Assembly (NCBI RefSeq): GCF_004217315.1
Contig: NZ_SGWR01000003.1
Coordinates: forward strand, 372,001 to 436,000
Source: Corticibacter populi
GTDB lineage: Bacteria > Pseudomonadota > Gammaproteobacteria > Burkholderiales > Burkholderiaceae_C
Length of the DNA: 64,000 bases
Direction of reading: 5' to 3'
Below the pieces are notes generated by a model, which searched no databases, had not been told where the DNA came from, and saw only the letters and a program-made list of their open reading frames with translations. The first letter of the stretch is position 1. The number at the start of each line of letters is the position of its first letter. Shown here piece after piece: positions 8,344 through 20,012 of the stretch. The position numbers and the translations under genes are program-made.

Positions 8344-9771
8344 ATGAACAAGAATTTTGACGTGGTGGTGATCGGTGCCGGCCCCGGCGGCTACGTGGCC
8401 GCGATCCGCGCTGCCCAGTTGGGCCTTTCCGTGGCCTGCATCGATGAATGGAAGACGGCCGAAGGCAAGCCGGCGCCGGGAGGCACCTGCACCAACGTGG
8501 GCTGCATTCCGTCCAAGGCGCTGCTGCAGTCGTCGGAGCACTTCGAGCATGCCCGCGAGCATTTCGCCGAGCACGGCATCTCCACCGGCAAGCTGGCCAT
8601 GGACGTCGGCCAGATGCAAGCGCGCAAGAGCACCGTGGTCAAGCAGAACAACGAGGGCATCCTCTACCTCTTCAAGAAGAACAAGGTCAGCTTCTTCTCC
8701 GGCCGCGGCTCGTTCGGCAAGGCGGTTGACGGCGGCTTCGAGGTGCAGGTCGCGGGCGACAGCGCCGAGACCCTGGTGGCCAAGCAGGTCATCATCGCCA
8801 CTGGCTCGCGTCCGCGCGCGCTGCCGGGCACCGCCTTCGACGAGCAGCAGATCCTCTCCAACGACGGCGCGCTGGCGCTGGCGAGCGTGCCCAAAAAGCT
8901 GGGCGTGATCGGCTCGGGCGTGATCGGCCTGGAGTTGGGCTCGGTCTGGCGGCGCCTCGGTGCGGATGTCACCATCCTCGAAGGCCTGCCGGAATTCCTG
9001 CCGGCGGCCGATGTCGCCGTGGCCAAGGAAGCCAAGAAGGTGTTCGACAAGCAGGGCCTGAAGATCGAGCTGGGCGCCAAGATCAGCGAAGTCAAGGCCA
9101 CCAAGACGGCGGTGACGGTGAATTACACCGATGCCAAGGGCGAGGCCCAGGCGCTCAAGGTGGACAAGCTGATCGTCTCGATCGGCCGGGTCGCCAACAC
9201 CGAGGGTCTCAATCCCGAGGCTGTGGGCGTGGCGCTCGACGAGCGTGGTGCCATCGTGGTCGATGGCGATTGCCGCACCAGCGTGCCCGGCATCTGGGCC
9301 GTCGGTGACGTGGTGCGCGGCCCGATGCTGGCGCACAAGGCCGAGGAAGAAGGCGTGGCGGTGGCCGAGCGCATTGCCGGCCAGCATGGTCATGTCAACT
9401 TCGACACCATCCCGTATGTGATCTACACCAGCCCCGAGATCGCCTGGGTGGGCCGCACCGAGCAGCAGCTCAAGAAAGAGGGCGTGGCCTACAAGGCCGG
9501 CCAGTTCCCGTTCCTGGCCAATGGCCGCGCGCGCGCGCTGGGTGATACGACCGGCTTCGTGAAGGTGCTGGCCGACGCCGCCACCGACGAGGTGCTGGGC
9601 GTGCACATCATCGGCCCACTGGCTTCCGAGCTGATCGCCGAGGCCGTGCTGGCGATGGAGTTCAAGGCCAGCGCCGAGGATATCGCCCGCACCTGCCACG
9701 CCCATCCGTCGCTCTCGGAAGCGACCAAGGAAGCGGCACTGGCTGTCGACAAGCGTGCGCTGAACTTCTGA
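8344..9771 (+). CDS. lpdA: Dihydrolipoyl dehydrogenase (E3)
   Basis: A 475-residue FAD/NAD flavoprotein. Motifs: FAD-binding [10 protein letters not shown] near residue 11, the redox disulfide [13 protein letters not shown] (about residues 46-58), a second nucleotide fold [13 protein letters not shown], the [17 protein letters not shown] segment and the C-terminal [13 protein letters not shown] with the active-site His-Glu. It reoxidises dihydrolipoamide for the 2-oxoglutarate complex and may serve other complexes. The ATG at 8344 starts the Rossmann fold directly ([11 protein letters not shown]). It follows the odhB-lpdA hairpin and is itself followed by a terminator. Confidence 0.96.
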   Translation: MNKNFDVVVIGAGPGGYVAAIRAAQLGLSVACIDEWKTAEGKPAPGGTCTNVGCIPSKALLQSSEHFEHAREHFAEHGISTGKLAMDVGQMQARKSTVVKQNNEGILYLFKKNKVSFFSGRGSFGKAVDGGFEVQVAGDSAETLVAKQVIIATGSRPRALPGTAFDEQQILSNDGALALASVPKKLGVIGSGVIGLELGSVWRRLGADVTILEGLPEFLPAADVAVAKEAKKVFDKQGLKIELGAKISEVKATKTAVTVNYTDAKGEAQALKVDKLIVSIGRVANTEGLNPEAVGVALDERGAIVVDGDCRTSVPGIWAVGDVVRGPMLAHKAEEEGVAVAERIAGQHGHVNFDTIPYVIYTSPEIAWVGRTEQQLKKEGVAYKAGQFPFLANGRARALGDTTGFVKVLADAATDEVLGVHIIGPLASELIAEAVLAMEFKASAEDIARTCHAHPSLSEATKEAALAVDKRALNF

Positions 9772-9831
9772 CCGAAAGGGATCTCCGGATCCATCGTGCC
9801 GGGCGCAGGCTGTGTGCTTGCCCCCGCATGC

Positions 9832-9870
9832 CAGGGCCATGACGGCAGTGCCGGCATGGCCCTTGTTCTT
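9832..9870 (+). terminator. Terminator after lpdA
   Basis: AGGGCCATG-A-CGGC (9833-9846) pairs with GCCG-G-CATGGCCCT (9850-9863), a 13-bp stem with one mismatch and a 3-base loop, then TGTTCTT. It separates the odh cluster from the next gene. Confidence 0.7.
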
Positions 9871-9991
9871 GCACACGTCATGCCGGCTGGGTGTGCTTGT
9901 GTGAAAATAGCGCGCTGTCTGGCGTGGTGGGGCCTGGTTCGCCGTCCTGCCATGGTTTTGCAATCATTGGCTGCATTGCGGGGGCGACAAG

Positions 9992-10444
9992 ATGTCCATG
10001 GCCTTGTATATCGTGCTGAATGCGGAGGAGCCCGGTTTCGACACTTTCGTCGAGGGCCGGGCGGTGGCCCAGGCCATCGACGATCTCACCGGCCTGTGCG
10101 AGGTGGCGGGGTTGCCCTTGCCGGACGAATTCGTCGGGCAGGCAGCCGATGAGCTCGATGAGTGGGACGAGGATGAGGATGAGGATGAGGACGAGGCCGA
10201 TCCGTTCGACGGGGAGGAGGGCTCGCCCGATGACGACGAGGATGCACCGGCCGAGCCTGCGGGCCAGTGGTTCGCGGCCTCCGAGGGGGTGGCCTATGTG
10301 CAGGCGCTGATCGAGTTGGCCGAGGAGAATGCCGATGGCCTCGAGGACCTCGATGGCGTGCTGGCCGATCTGCGGGACTACCTGCAGGTGCTCGAGCAGG
10401 CCCAGGCGGCGCGGCTGCGCTGGCATTTCGCCTGGGACTTCTGA
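9992..10444 (+). CDS. Acidic protein of unknown function between lpdA and zapE
   Basis: I do not recognise a named family. The 150-residue protein begins with a short hydrophobic beta-like segment (MALYIVLNAEE), then an Asp/Glu-only run around residues 56-70 encoded by tandem GAGGAT-type hexamers, another acidic patch, and a C-terminal helix-rich part with many Leu and the ending WHFAWDF. It has no signal peptide or membrane helix, so it should be cytosolic. The codon pattern matches its neighbours and the downstream zapE start is 51 bases away, so it is probably a real, cotranscribed gene. Very acidic partners of AAA ATPases are a possible theme, but that is speculation. Confidence 0.75.
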   Translation: MSMALYIVLNAEEPGFDTFVEGRAVAQAIDDLTGLCEVAGLPLPDEFVGQAADELDEWDEDEDEDEDEADPFDGEEGSPDDDEDAPAEPAGQWFAASEGVAYVQALIELAEENADGLEDLDGVLADLRDYLQVLEQAQAARLRWHFAWDF

Positions 10445-10495
10445 AGCCGATGACCGGGTGTGCCGGGGAGCCGGCAAAGCGGAGAGGAACGACGC

Positions 10496-11593
10496 ATGAG
10501 TGTGGAAGCGGCCTACCAGGCAGCCTTGCAGGACAAAGGATTCAAGGCCGACCCGGCCCAACTGCGCGCGGTCGCCGCGCTGCAGCGCTGCGCCGATGAG
10601 TGGGGCGTCTACAAGAGCAAGCGGTCGAGCCGGCTCAAGAAGCTCGTCAACCGCCCGGACATTCCCAAGGGCGTCTACATGTATGGCGGGGTGGGGCGCG
10701 GCAAGAGCTTTCTGATGGAGTGCTTCTTCCAGGAGGTGCCGATCCAGCGCAAGGTGCGCCTGCACTTCCATGAGTTCATGCGCGAGGTGCACCGCGAGCT
10801 GCATGCGCTGCAGGGCACGCGCGATCCGCTCGATGCGCTGGGTGCGCGGATCGCCAAGCGCTACAAGCTGATCTGCTTCGACGAGTTCCACGTCGCCGAC
10901 ATCACCGACGCGATGATCCTCTATCGCCTGCTGCTGGCGCTGTTCGACAACGGCGTGGGCTTTGTCACCACCTCCAACTTCCGTCCCGATGACCTGTACC
11001 CCAACGGCCTGCATCGCGACCGCATCCTGCCGGCCATTGCGCTGCTGAATGCGCGCATGGAGGTCATCAACGTCGACAACGGCACCGACTACCGGCGCCG
11101 CACGCTGCAGCACGTGCAGCTCTACCATTGCCCCAATGGCCCGGAGGCCGACGCGCAGATGACCGAGGCCTTCGAGCGCCTGACCGAGGTGGCCGACGAG
11201 GAGCCGGTGATGCGCATCGAGTCGCGCCAGATCCCGGCGCGCCGCCGTGCCGGAGGGGTGATCTGGTTCGATTTCAAGCAGCTGTGCGGCGGCCCGCGTT
11301 CGCAGAACGATTATCTGGAAATCGCCAACCAGTTCCACACCGTGCTGGTCTCGGACATTCCGCAGATGTCGGTCAACCTGGCCTCGGAGGCGCGGCGCTT
11401 CACCTGGCTGGTGGATGTGCTCTACGACCGCGCCGTCAAGCTGATCGTCTCGGCCGAGGTGCCACCCGAGCAGTTGTACCTGCAGGGGCCGCTGGCGCAC
11501 GAGTTCCCCCGCACCGTCTCGCGCCTGGGCGAGATGCAGTCCGAGGAATACCTGGCGCTGCCCAAGCGGGTGGTGGATACCGGCCTGACCTGA
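10496..11593 (+). CDS. zapE: Cell division protein ZapE (AFG1-like ATPase)
   Basis: A 365-residue P-loop ATPase with Walker A GGVGRGKS (residues 64-71), Walker B LICFDEFHVAD, sensor-like TTSNFRPDDLY and the C-terminal FTWLVDVLYDR segment of the AFG1/ZapE family. In E. coli ZapE binds FtsZ and acts at the constricting ring; mitochondrial AFG1 helps protein quality control. The ATG at 10496 follows GGAGAGGAAC and gives the usual N terminus; an in-frame start at 10460 would add 12 unlikely residues. It follows the acidic protein gene closely, likely in one transcript. Confidence 0.93.
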   Translation: MSVEAAYQAALQDKGFKADPAQLRAVAALQRCADEWGVYKSKRSSRLKKLVNRPDIPKGVYMYGGVGRGKSFLMECFFQEVPIQRKVRLHFHEFMREVHRELHALQGTRDPLDALGARIAKRYKLICFDEFHVADITDAMILYRLLLALFDNGVGFVTTSNFRPDDLYPNGLHRDRILPAIALLNARMEVINVDNGTDYRRRTLQHVQLYHCPNGPEADAQMTEAFERLTEVADEEPVMRIESRQIPARRRAGGVIWFDFKQLCGGPRSQNDYLEIANQFHTVLVSDIPQMSVNLASEARRFTWLVDVLYDRAVKLIVSAEVPPEQLYLQGPLAHEFPRTVSRLGEMQSEEYLALPKRVVDTGLT

Positions 11594-11665
11594 GGCAAGC
11601 ATGGGTCGTGGCCCAGGCCACTTGCTGATTGCCGTTTGCCGTTTGCCGCGGTGGCTGCGCCTGGT

Positions 11666-12217
11666 TCATTCCCCTTCGCCGGGCGGGCGTGTTCGACCAG
11701 GTCTCATGTCTTCCTCTTCCCTCTCCTGGTCGCCGTCATGCCGCCAGGATGGCGGAATCAGCGTCAGCACCGCCATCACCATGACGGTGGTGAAGATGGC
11801 CGTGAGCTGCTGACCCAGGCCGCAGGCCATGCCGATGGCGGCCGTCAGCCACAGGCCCGCGGCGCTGGTCAGGCCCTTGATGGTGGCTTCGCCCTGCTTC
11901 ATGATGGTGCCGGCGCAGAGGAAACCCAGACCGGCCACCAGACCCTGGATCACGCGGCTCATGTCGGTGGTGGCGATGTCCGCCTGCTGCGCCGTCAGCA
12001 CGAACAGGGCCGACCCCATGGCCACCAGCATGTGGGTGCGCAGGCCCGCTGCCTTGCCCTGGCGTTCGCGTTCATAGCCGAGGATGCAGCCCAGCAGCAT
12101 GGCCAGACCCACGCGCAGCACCAGCCGCACCAGTTGCGGCCAGTCCTTGATGTCGGCGAATTCGGCGCCGATGAAGCGGCTCAGCCAGGAGAGGTTGTTG
12201 GTGTCCATGATCGACAT
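11666..12217 (-). CDS. MgtC/SapB family membrane protein
   Basis: A 183-residue protein with about four to five transmembrane helices (roughly 33-48, 63-80, 93-107, 114-155) and MgtC-family marks: GCILGYERERQGKAAGLRTHMLVAMGS (read in two parts) and the GLGFLCAGTIMK segment. MgtC proteins regulate the F-ATPase and survival at low magnesium in some pathogens; many homologues have unknown roles. The C terminus after residue 160 is a charged, low-complexity tail. It is convergent with zapE. A second ATG three codons in (12208) is possible; no ribosome-binding site decides. Confidence 0.85.
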   Translation of the reverse strand: MSIMDTNNLSWLSRFIGAEFADIKDWPQLVRLVLRVGLAMLLGCILGYERERQGKAAGLRTHMLVAMGSALFVLTAQQADIATTDMSRVIQGLVAGLGFLCAGTIMKQGEATIKGLTSAAGLWLTAAIGMACGLGQQLTAIFTTVMVMAVLTLIPPSWRHDGDQEREEEDMRPGRTRPPGEGE

Positions 12218-12483
12218 GCTAGCGTTACGCTGCTACCGGCCCTGTCGGAGAAGTGCCCGACGAAAGTGTGGTATTGTGGTCATTAGTAGTAGCGGTTAGT
12301 GATATGCATATATTTATGCTGCAGCGCAGATGGAGTCATCCATTCCGCAGGTCTATTTCAGATTTAAATCATGGGATTTTGCGTTTAAGGAATAGATATC
12401 TTATCATTGAAAATATATTGCATTTGCAAGTACATGTGACATTAGTATATCCATTGTTGGTGGGCAAGAAGATGGGGGATTCT

Positions 12484-13413
12484 ATGATAAAACGGTTTTT
12501 GTTTTTTGTAATGGCTTTGTTAATTGGCCCCCTTGCTTATGGGCAAGGTATCCCTAATGATTTTCTTGTGATGCCTTTGAGTAATTCTGAAGTTGTTGCA
12601 TTTTCTCCATCTTTGATTACCGAAGATTATTCTCTTGTCTATCAAAAAGGTTCTGATAATGTTGATTTTTATGCAATTAGGACATATCAATGCGCTACCA
12701 TGGGGCGTGGAGATAATTATGGGAAAATTTACGATACGATAATTTCTACTATTGATTTCCAAGGTAATGGAAAGCAATTGACAATCTCTTATGGAACGCC
12801 TCTATGGAGGTTTGTAGAAAGGATTTGTGGTCATTCCTTTGGTTCTGGCGATTCCGTGCTTCCAGCTATGACAGCAGGACAGAGTGAACATCGAATTCCC
12901 CAGGCCGATGGGGATGTCCATATAGAAGATGCGGATGTATCTATTTCAAATGGATTACTTGTACTAACAACAAAGAATTTATATTCATCAGAATTGATTG
13001 CCATTTCGAGTGGCTCTCGTTTGGCTGAAGAATATTGTAAGAATAAGGGAGCTGCGGCATTTATAAGTGATATGAGTGCTTCATCACATTCGGTGGGGAT
13101 TTTTCTATCTTATAGCAAATACTCTGCAAATGTTGGCTTCACATGTGTATCTAAAAGTGATGGTAAGCACCATATGGCAAAGATGTCGGATGAACTTATG
13201 TTGCAGGATTTCTATGTGTCTCGCGGCTGGTTTGGATTTATTCTTGCTGTTCCCAGCGACGGAGAACAAGAGTTTTCTGGAAATCCTGTGAAATTCTTGG
13301 AGATAGGGAGGAAGTATTGTCAGAATATGGGATTGAATCCATTATTTCTTCCTGCAATTACTTATCAACAGCAGCAAGTTGCATATCGATCCGTTTCTTT
13401 CACGTGTTCATAA
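12484..13413 (+). CDS. AT-rich orphan secreted protein, unknown function
   Basis: I do not recognise this gene. The 309-residue product begins with a clear signal peptide (MIKRFLFFVMALLIGPLAYG, cut after about residue 20). The predicted mature part has six Cys. Two C-terminal segments look like a duplication: YCKNKG...VGFTCVS and YCQNMG...VSFTCS, each starting with YC.N.G and ending with FTC. Base composition is strikingly AT-rich and codons end in A/T, unlike every neighbour, which indicates horizontal acquisition. The ATG at 12484 is chosen because it begins the signal peptide and follows GGGGGA. The AT-rich tract runs from about 12290 to 13560 with no mobility gene visible. It stands alone between an MgtC-like gene and argA. 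Confidence 0.75.
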   Translation: MIKRFLFFVMALLIGPLAYGQGIPNDFLVMPLSNSEVVAFSPSLITEDYSLVYQKGSDNVDFYAIRTYQCATMGRGDNYGKIYDTIISTIDFQGNGKQLTISYGTPLWRFVERICGHSFGSGDSVLPAMTAGQSEHRIPQADGDVHIEDADVSISNGLLVLTTKNLYSSELIAISSGSRLAEEYCKNKGAAAFISDMSASSHSVGIFLSYSKYSANVGFTCVSKSDGKHHMAKMSDELMLQDFYVSRGWFGFILAVPSDGEQEFSGNPVKFLEIGRKYCQNMGLNPLFLPAITYQQQQVAYRSVSFTCS

Positions 13414-13597
13414 TTTATTGATTGGCTGTTCGAAGTTTTTATTAATGTGTATAAATTATTTATATGGCTTGTGATATTTTGGGAATGCGGATGATAAGTG
13501 GGTTGAATCTAATGATTGCGTTCCTAGTAACTTTGGTGTGACGATTTGCCGCACAATAGAGGTCTTGTCTTTTACATTCCTTCGATCTGCCGGAACC

Positions 13598-14944
13598 ATG
13601 TCCGCTGTCTTCAACTTCACCTTCGTGCCGTGGTTCCGCTCGGTGGCGCCATACATCCACAAGTTCCGCCACCAGACCTTTGTGGTCGGCGTCTGCGGCG
13701 AGGCGATTGCGGCGGGCAAGCTGCAGAACCTGGTGCAGGATCTGGCGCTGGTGCACAGCATGGGCGTCAAGATCGTGCTGGTGCATGGCTTTCGCCCGCA
13801 GGTCAATGAGCAGCTGCTGGCCAAGGGCCACGAGCCGCAGTACTACAAGGGCAACCGCATCACCGATCCGGTGGCGCTAGACTCGGCGCAGGAAGCGGCC
13901 GGCCAGTTGCGCTACGAGATCGAGGCGAGTTTCAGCCAGGGCCTGCCCAACACGCCGATGGCGGGCTCCAAGATTCGCGTGGTCTCGGGCAACTTCATCA
14001 CTGCGCGGCCGATGGGCATTCTCGATGGCGTGGACTTCCAGCACACCGGCAAGGTGCGCAAGGTCGATGTCGAGGGCATCCGCCACGCGCTGGAGATGGA
14101 CTCCATCGTGCTGCTCTCGCCGTTCGGCTATTCGCCCACGGGCGAGGCCTTCAACCTGGCGATGGAGGAGGTGGCCAGTTCAATCGCCATTGCGCTCAAG
14201 GCCGACAAGCTGCTCTACGTTTGCGAGGTACCGGGCATTCGCCGGCAGCCCCAGGCACCGGCCAGCGAGGACAACCCGATCATCACCGAGATGACGCTGG
14301 CCGATGCCAAGGCCATTTTTGCCAGCTCGCCGGAGGCCGAGGAGCCGACCGACACCGGCTTCTACCTGAAGTACTGCATCAAGGCCTGCGAGGGCGGTGT
14401 CGAGCGCAGCCACATCATCCCGTTCGCGGTGGACGGCTCGTTGCTGCTCGAAATCTACGTGCACGATGGCATCGGTACCATGGTGGTGGACGAGCGCCTC
14501 GAGGAAGTGCGCCAGGCCGGTGCCGACGATGTGGGTGGCATCCTGCAGCTGATCGAGCCGTTCGAGCGCGATGGCACGCTGGTCAAGCGCAGCCGCACCG
14601 AGATCGAGCGCGACATCGCCAAGTACACCATCATCGAGCATGATGGCGTGATCTTCGGCTGCGCGGCGCTCTATCCCTACCTGGAGAAAAGCACCGGCGA
14701 GATGGCGGCCGTCACCGTCTCGCCGCACTCGCAGGGGCAGGGCGACGGCGAGAAGCTGCTCAAGCGCATCGAGCAGCGCGCCCGTGCCATGGGCCTGACC
14801 AGCATCTTCGTGCTGACCACGCGGACCATGCACTGGTTCATCAAGCGTGGTTTCGAGCAGGTCGATCCGGAATGGCTGCCCAAGGCCCGCAAGGAAAAGT
14901 ACAACTGGGACCGCAAGAGCCGCGTGCTGGTCAAGCACCTGTGA
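13598..14944 (+). CDS. argA: N-acetylglutamate synthase
   Basis: A 448-residue fusion of an amino-acid-kinase-like domain (about 20-290) and a C-terminal GNAT acetyltransferase domain (about 300-445). It makes N-acetylglutamate from glutamate and acetyl-CoA, the first step of arginine synthesis, and is normally inhibited by arginine through the kinase-like domain. Motifs include VLVHGFRPQ, the conserved PFGYSPTGEAFN, and the GNAT acetyl-CoA segment VSPHSQGQGDGEKLL. The ATG at 13598 gives the usual N terminus (MSAVFNFTFVPWF); an earlier in-frame start lies in the AT-rich tract and is not supported. The promoter region is the right flank of that foreign tract. Confidence 0.93.
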   Translation: MSAVFNFTFVPWFRSVAPYIHKFRHQTFVVGVCGEAIAAGKLQNLVQDLALVHSMGVKIVLVHGFRPQVNEQLLAKGHEPQYYKGNRITDPVALDSAQEAAGQLRYEIEASFSQGLPNTPMAGSKIRVVSGNFITARPMGILDGVDFQHTGKVRKVDVEGIRHALEMDSIVLLSPFGYSPTGEAFNLAMEEVASSIAIALKADKLLYVCEVPGIRRQPQAPASEDNPIITEMTLADAKAIFASSPEAEEPTDTGFYLKYCIKACEGGVERSHIIPFAVDGSLLLEIYVHDGIGTMVVDERLEEVRQAGADDVGGILQLIEPFERDGTLVKRSRTEIERDIAKYTIIEHDGVIFGCAALYPYLEKSTGEMAAVTVSPHSQGQGDGEKLLKRIEQRARAMGLTSIFVLTTRTMHWFIKRGFEQVDPEWLPKARKEKYNWDRKSRVLVKHL

Positions 14945-14952
14945 GGCCGGGG

Positions 14953-15408
14953 ATGCGGGTCTATTGGTATTTCCTGCGCAACCTGCTGTGGCCTGGCGTG
15001 CTGGCGGTGCCGCTGGGCGGGTTGCTGGTCTCCGCGCTGATGTTGGGCCCCGCCTTCATGGACGGTGCATGGCGGGAGGCCGCAACGGCATCGTTCGTCG
15101 ATATGCTGCCCTACGTGCTGTTGCTGGCGGGCGGCGCAGTGGTCATCGGCATGCTGCCCGCGCTGCTGGTGGGCGTGCCGGTCTATGCCTGGCTGGCCAG
15201 CCGTGGCTGGGCCAACGTGCTCAGCGCGGCGCTGGTGGGCGCGGTGCCTGGTGCCGTGATGTTTGCCAATGGCACCGAGATGGCGCGACTGTTCCTGATC
15301 TTCGGCCCGGTGGTGGGTGTCATCCTGCACCTGCTGGCACGCCGCGATGTGCACCGCATGCGGGCCGCCGTGCAGGCGGTGACCGGGCTTGATTCCAAGG
15401 GAGTGTGA
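14953..15408 (+). CDS. Small inner-membrane protein, unknown function
   Basis: The 151-residue product has four predicted transmembrane helices (about 13-32, 45-68, 74-90, 100-125) and a short basic C-terminal tail. No catalytic or transport motif is visible and I cannot assign a family. It starts 9 bases after argA with GGCCGGGG before the ATG and ends 3 bases before the LysE gene, so it is probably part of an argA-membrane protein-lysE transcript. Earlier in-frame starts overlap argA and would add residues that are not membrane-like. Confidence 0.7.
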   Translation: MRVYWYFLRNLLWPGVLAVPLGGLLVSALMLGPAFMDGAWREAATASFVDMLPYVLLLAGGAVVIGMLPALLVGVPVYAWLASRGWANVLSAALVGAVPGAVMFANGTEMARLFLIFGPVVGVILHLLARRDVHRMRAAVQAVTGLDSKGV

Positions 15409-15411
15409 ACC

Positions 15412-16092
15412 ATGCAGTGGCATGTCTGGCTGACGTTCTTCGCGGCCTGCTGGGTGATTGCGATCTCGCCGGGCTCGGGGGCCGTGCTGTCGATGAGCCA
15501 TGGCCTCAGTTACGGCTGGAAGCGCAGCAGCGCCACCATCGCCGGGCTGCAGCTCGGCCTGGCGCTGATCTTCATCATTGCCGGTGCGGGCGTCGGCTCG
15601 CTGCTGGTCGCTTCCGAGACCGCGTTCCTGGCCGTCAAGCTGGTGGGCGCGGCCTACCTGATGTACCTGGGCGTCCGACAGATGCGCATGCGCCCAGCCT
15701 CGCCGCAGGCGATCGCCGAGGCGGAATCCGCGCTGACGGCCGATCCCGCCCATCATCGGATACGGCGTGACGGCGGCCTGCGCTGGCAGCAACGCATGCT
15801 GGCGGGTTTCCTGACCAATGCGACCAATCCCAAGGGGATTCTCTTCATGGTGGCCGTGCTGCCACCCTTCATTGATCCGAACCGGCCGCTGCTGCTGCAA
15901 TTGCTGATCCTCGGCGGCACGCTGTGCTGCGTCGACGTGATCGTGATGAACGGCTATGCCGCCAGCGCCAGCCTGCTCAGCCGCTGGCTCAGGGGCTACC
16001 GGGCCCAGCTTTGGCAAAACCGCATCTTCGGCGGTCTGCTGGTGCTCATCGGCGCCGGCCTGCTGGCGGTGCGGCGCAGCAGCGCTTCCTGA
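15412..16092 (+). CDS. LysE/RhtB family amino-acid exporter
   Basis: A 226-residue membrane protein with about six hydrophobic helices and the LysE-family signature near the N terminus: SPGSGAVLSMSHGLSYGW, followed by the KLVGAAYLMYLGVRQMR block and the FLTNATNPKGILFMVA segment. Members export lysine, arginine, homoserine, threonine or leucine. Position directly downstream of argA and the small membrane gene makes an arginine-related substrate tempting, but the sequence does not decide it. A polar loop at about residues 95-125 is longer than in many relatives. Confidence 0.88.
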   Translation: MQWHVWLTFFAACWVIAISPGSGAVLSMSHGLSYGWKRSSATIAGLQLGLALIFIIAGAGVGSLLVASETAFLAVKLVGAAYLMYLGVRQMRMRPASPQAIAEAESALTADPAHHRIRRDGGLRWQQRMLAGFLTNATNPKGILFMVAVLPPFIDPNRPLLLQLLILGGTLCCVDVIVMNGYAASASLLSRWLRGYRAQLWQNRIFGGLLVLIGAGLLAVRRSSAS

Positions 16093-16385
16093 GAACAGGT
16101 CCTGAGCACCGGCTCCTGTGCGCAGGCCGCGGTGACGCACCAGGCGGCAGAACCTTGGCGCGCTTGCGCTGGCAGCCTGCCGGTCCGCCGGACTGCTTTT
16201 CCTATACCCCTCTTCGATGACATTCAAGGCCATGTGGCGAAAACACCGCGGGCCGCTTCGGTAATTGGCAGGCCGCCGTGGCAGGTTCATACTGGGCCCC
16301 GACACACAGGCCGCCAGGGTGCGCCGGCGCACTTCCAGGAAAAGGGAGGAGCGAGGGGCGGATCAGCGACCGGAAGGGATAAGTG

Positions 16386-19804
<3,419 letters not shown>

Positions 19805-20012
19805 AGCTGACGCCGCACCCCGCGCGCCGATGAGGCCGAGACGGCGCGCTTGCCATGCGCCGTCCGGCGGCCGGATCTCCTGCAAGCCTGCTGGAATCGC
19901 GAGGTGCCGGCGGGTTCGTCGCGTTGAGCTGTGCCTCGGAAGGGGTGTCATGAAACCGCAATGAACCATGGTTACAAAAGCGGCTTTTCGACCCACCCAA
20001 GGAAAGCCCGAC

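Noticed and set aside
12290-13560. AT-rich tract as a prophage or integrative element
   Set aside because: No integrase, transposase, tRNA or direct-repeat att site could be seen at its edges.
16093-16385. Partial copy of the palindromic repeat family after lysE (AACAGGTCCTGAG)
   Set aside because: Only about a dozen bases resemble the element end and no second arm was found, so it may be chance.
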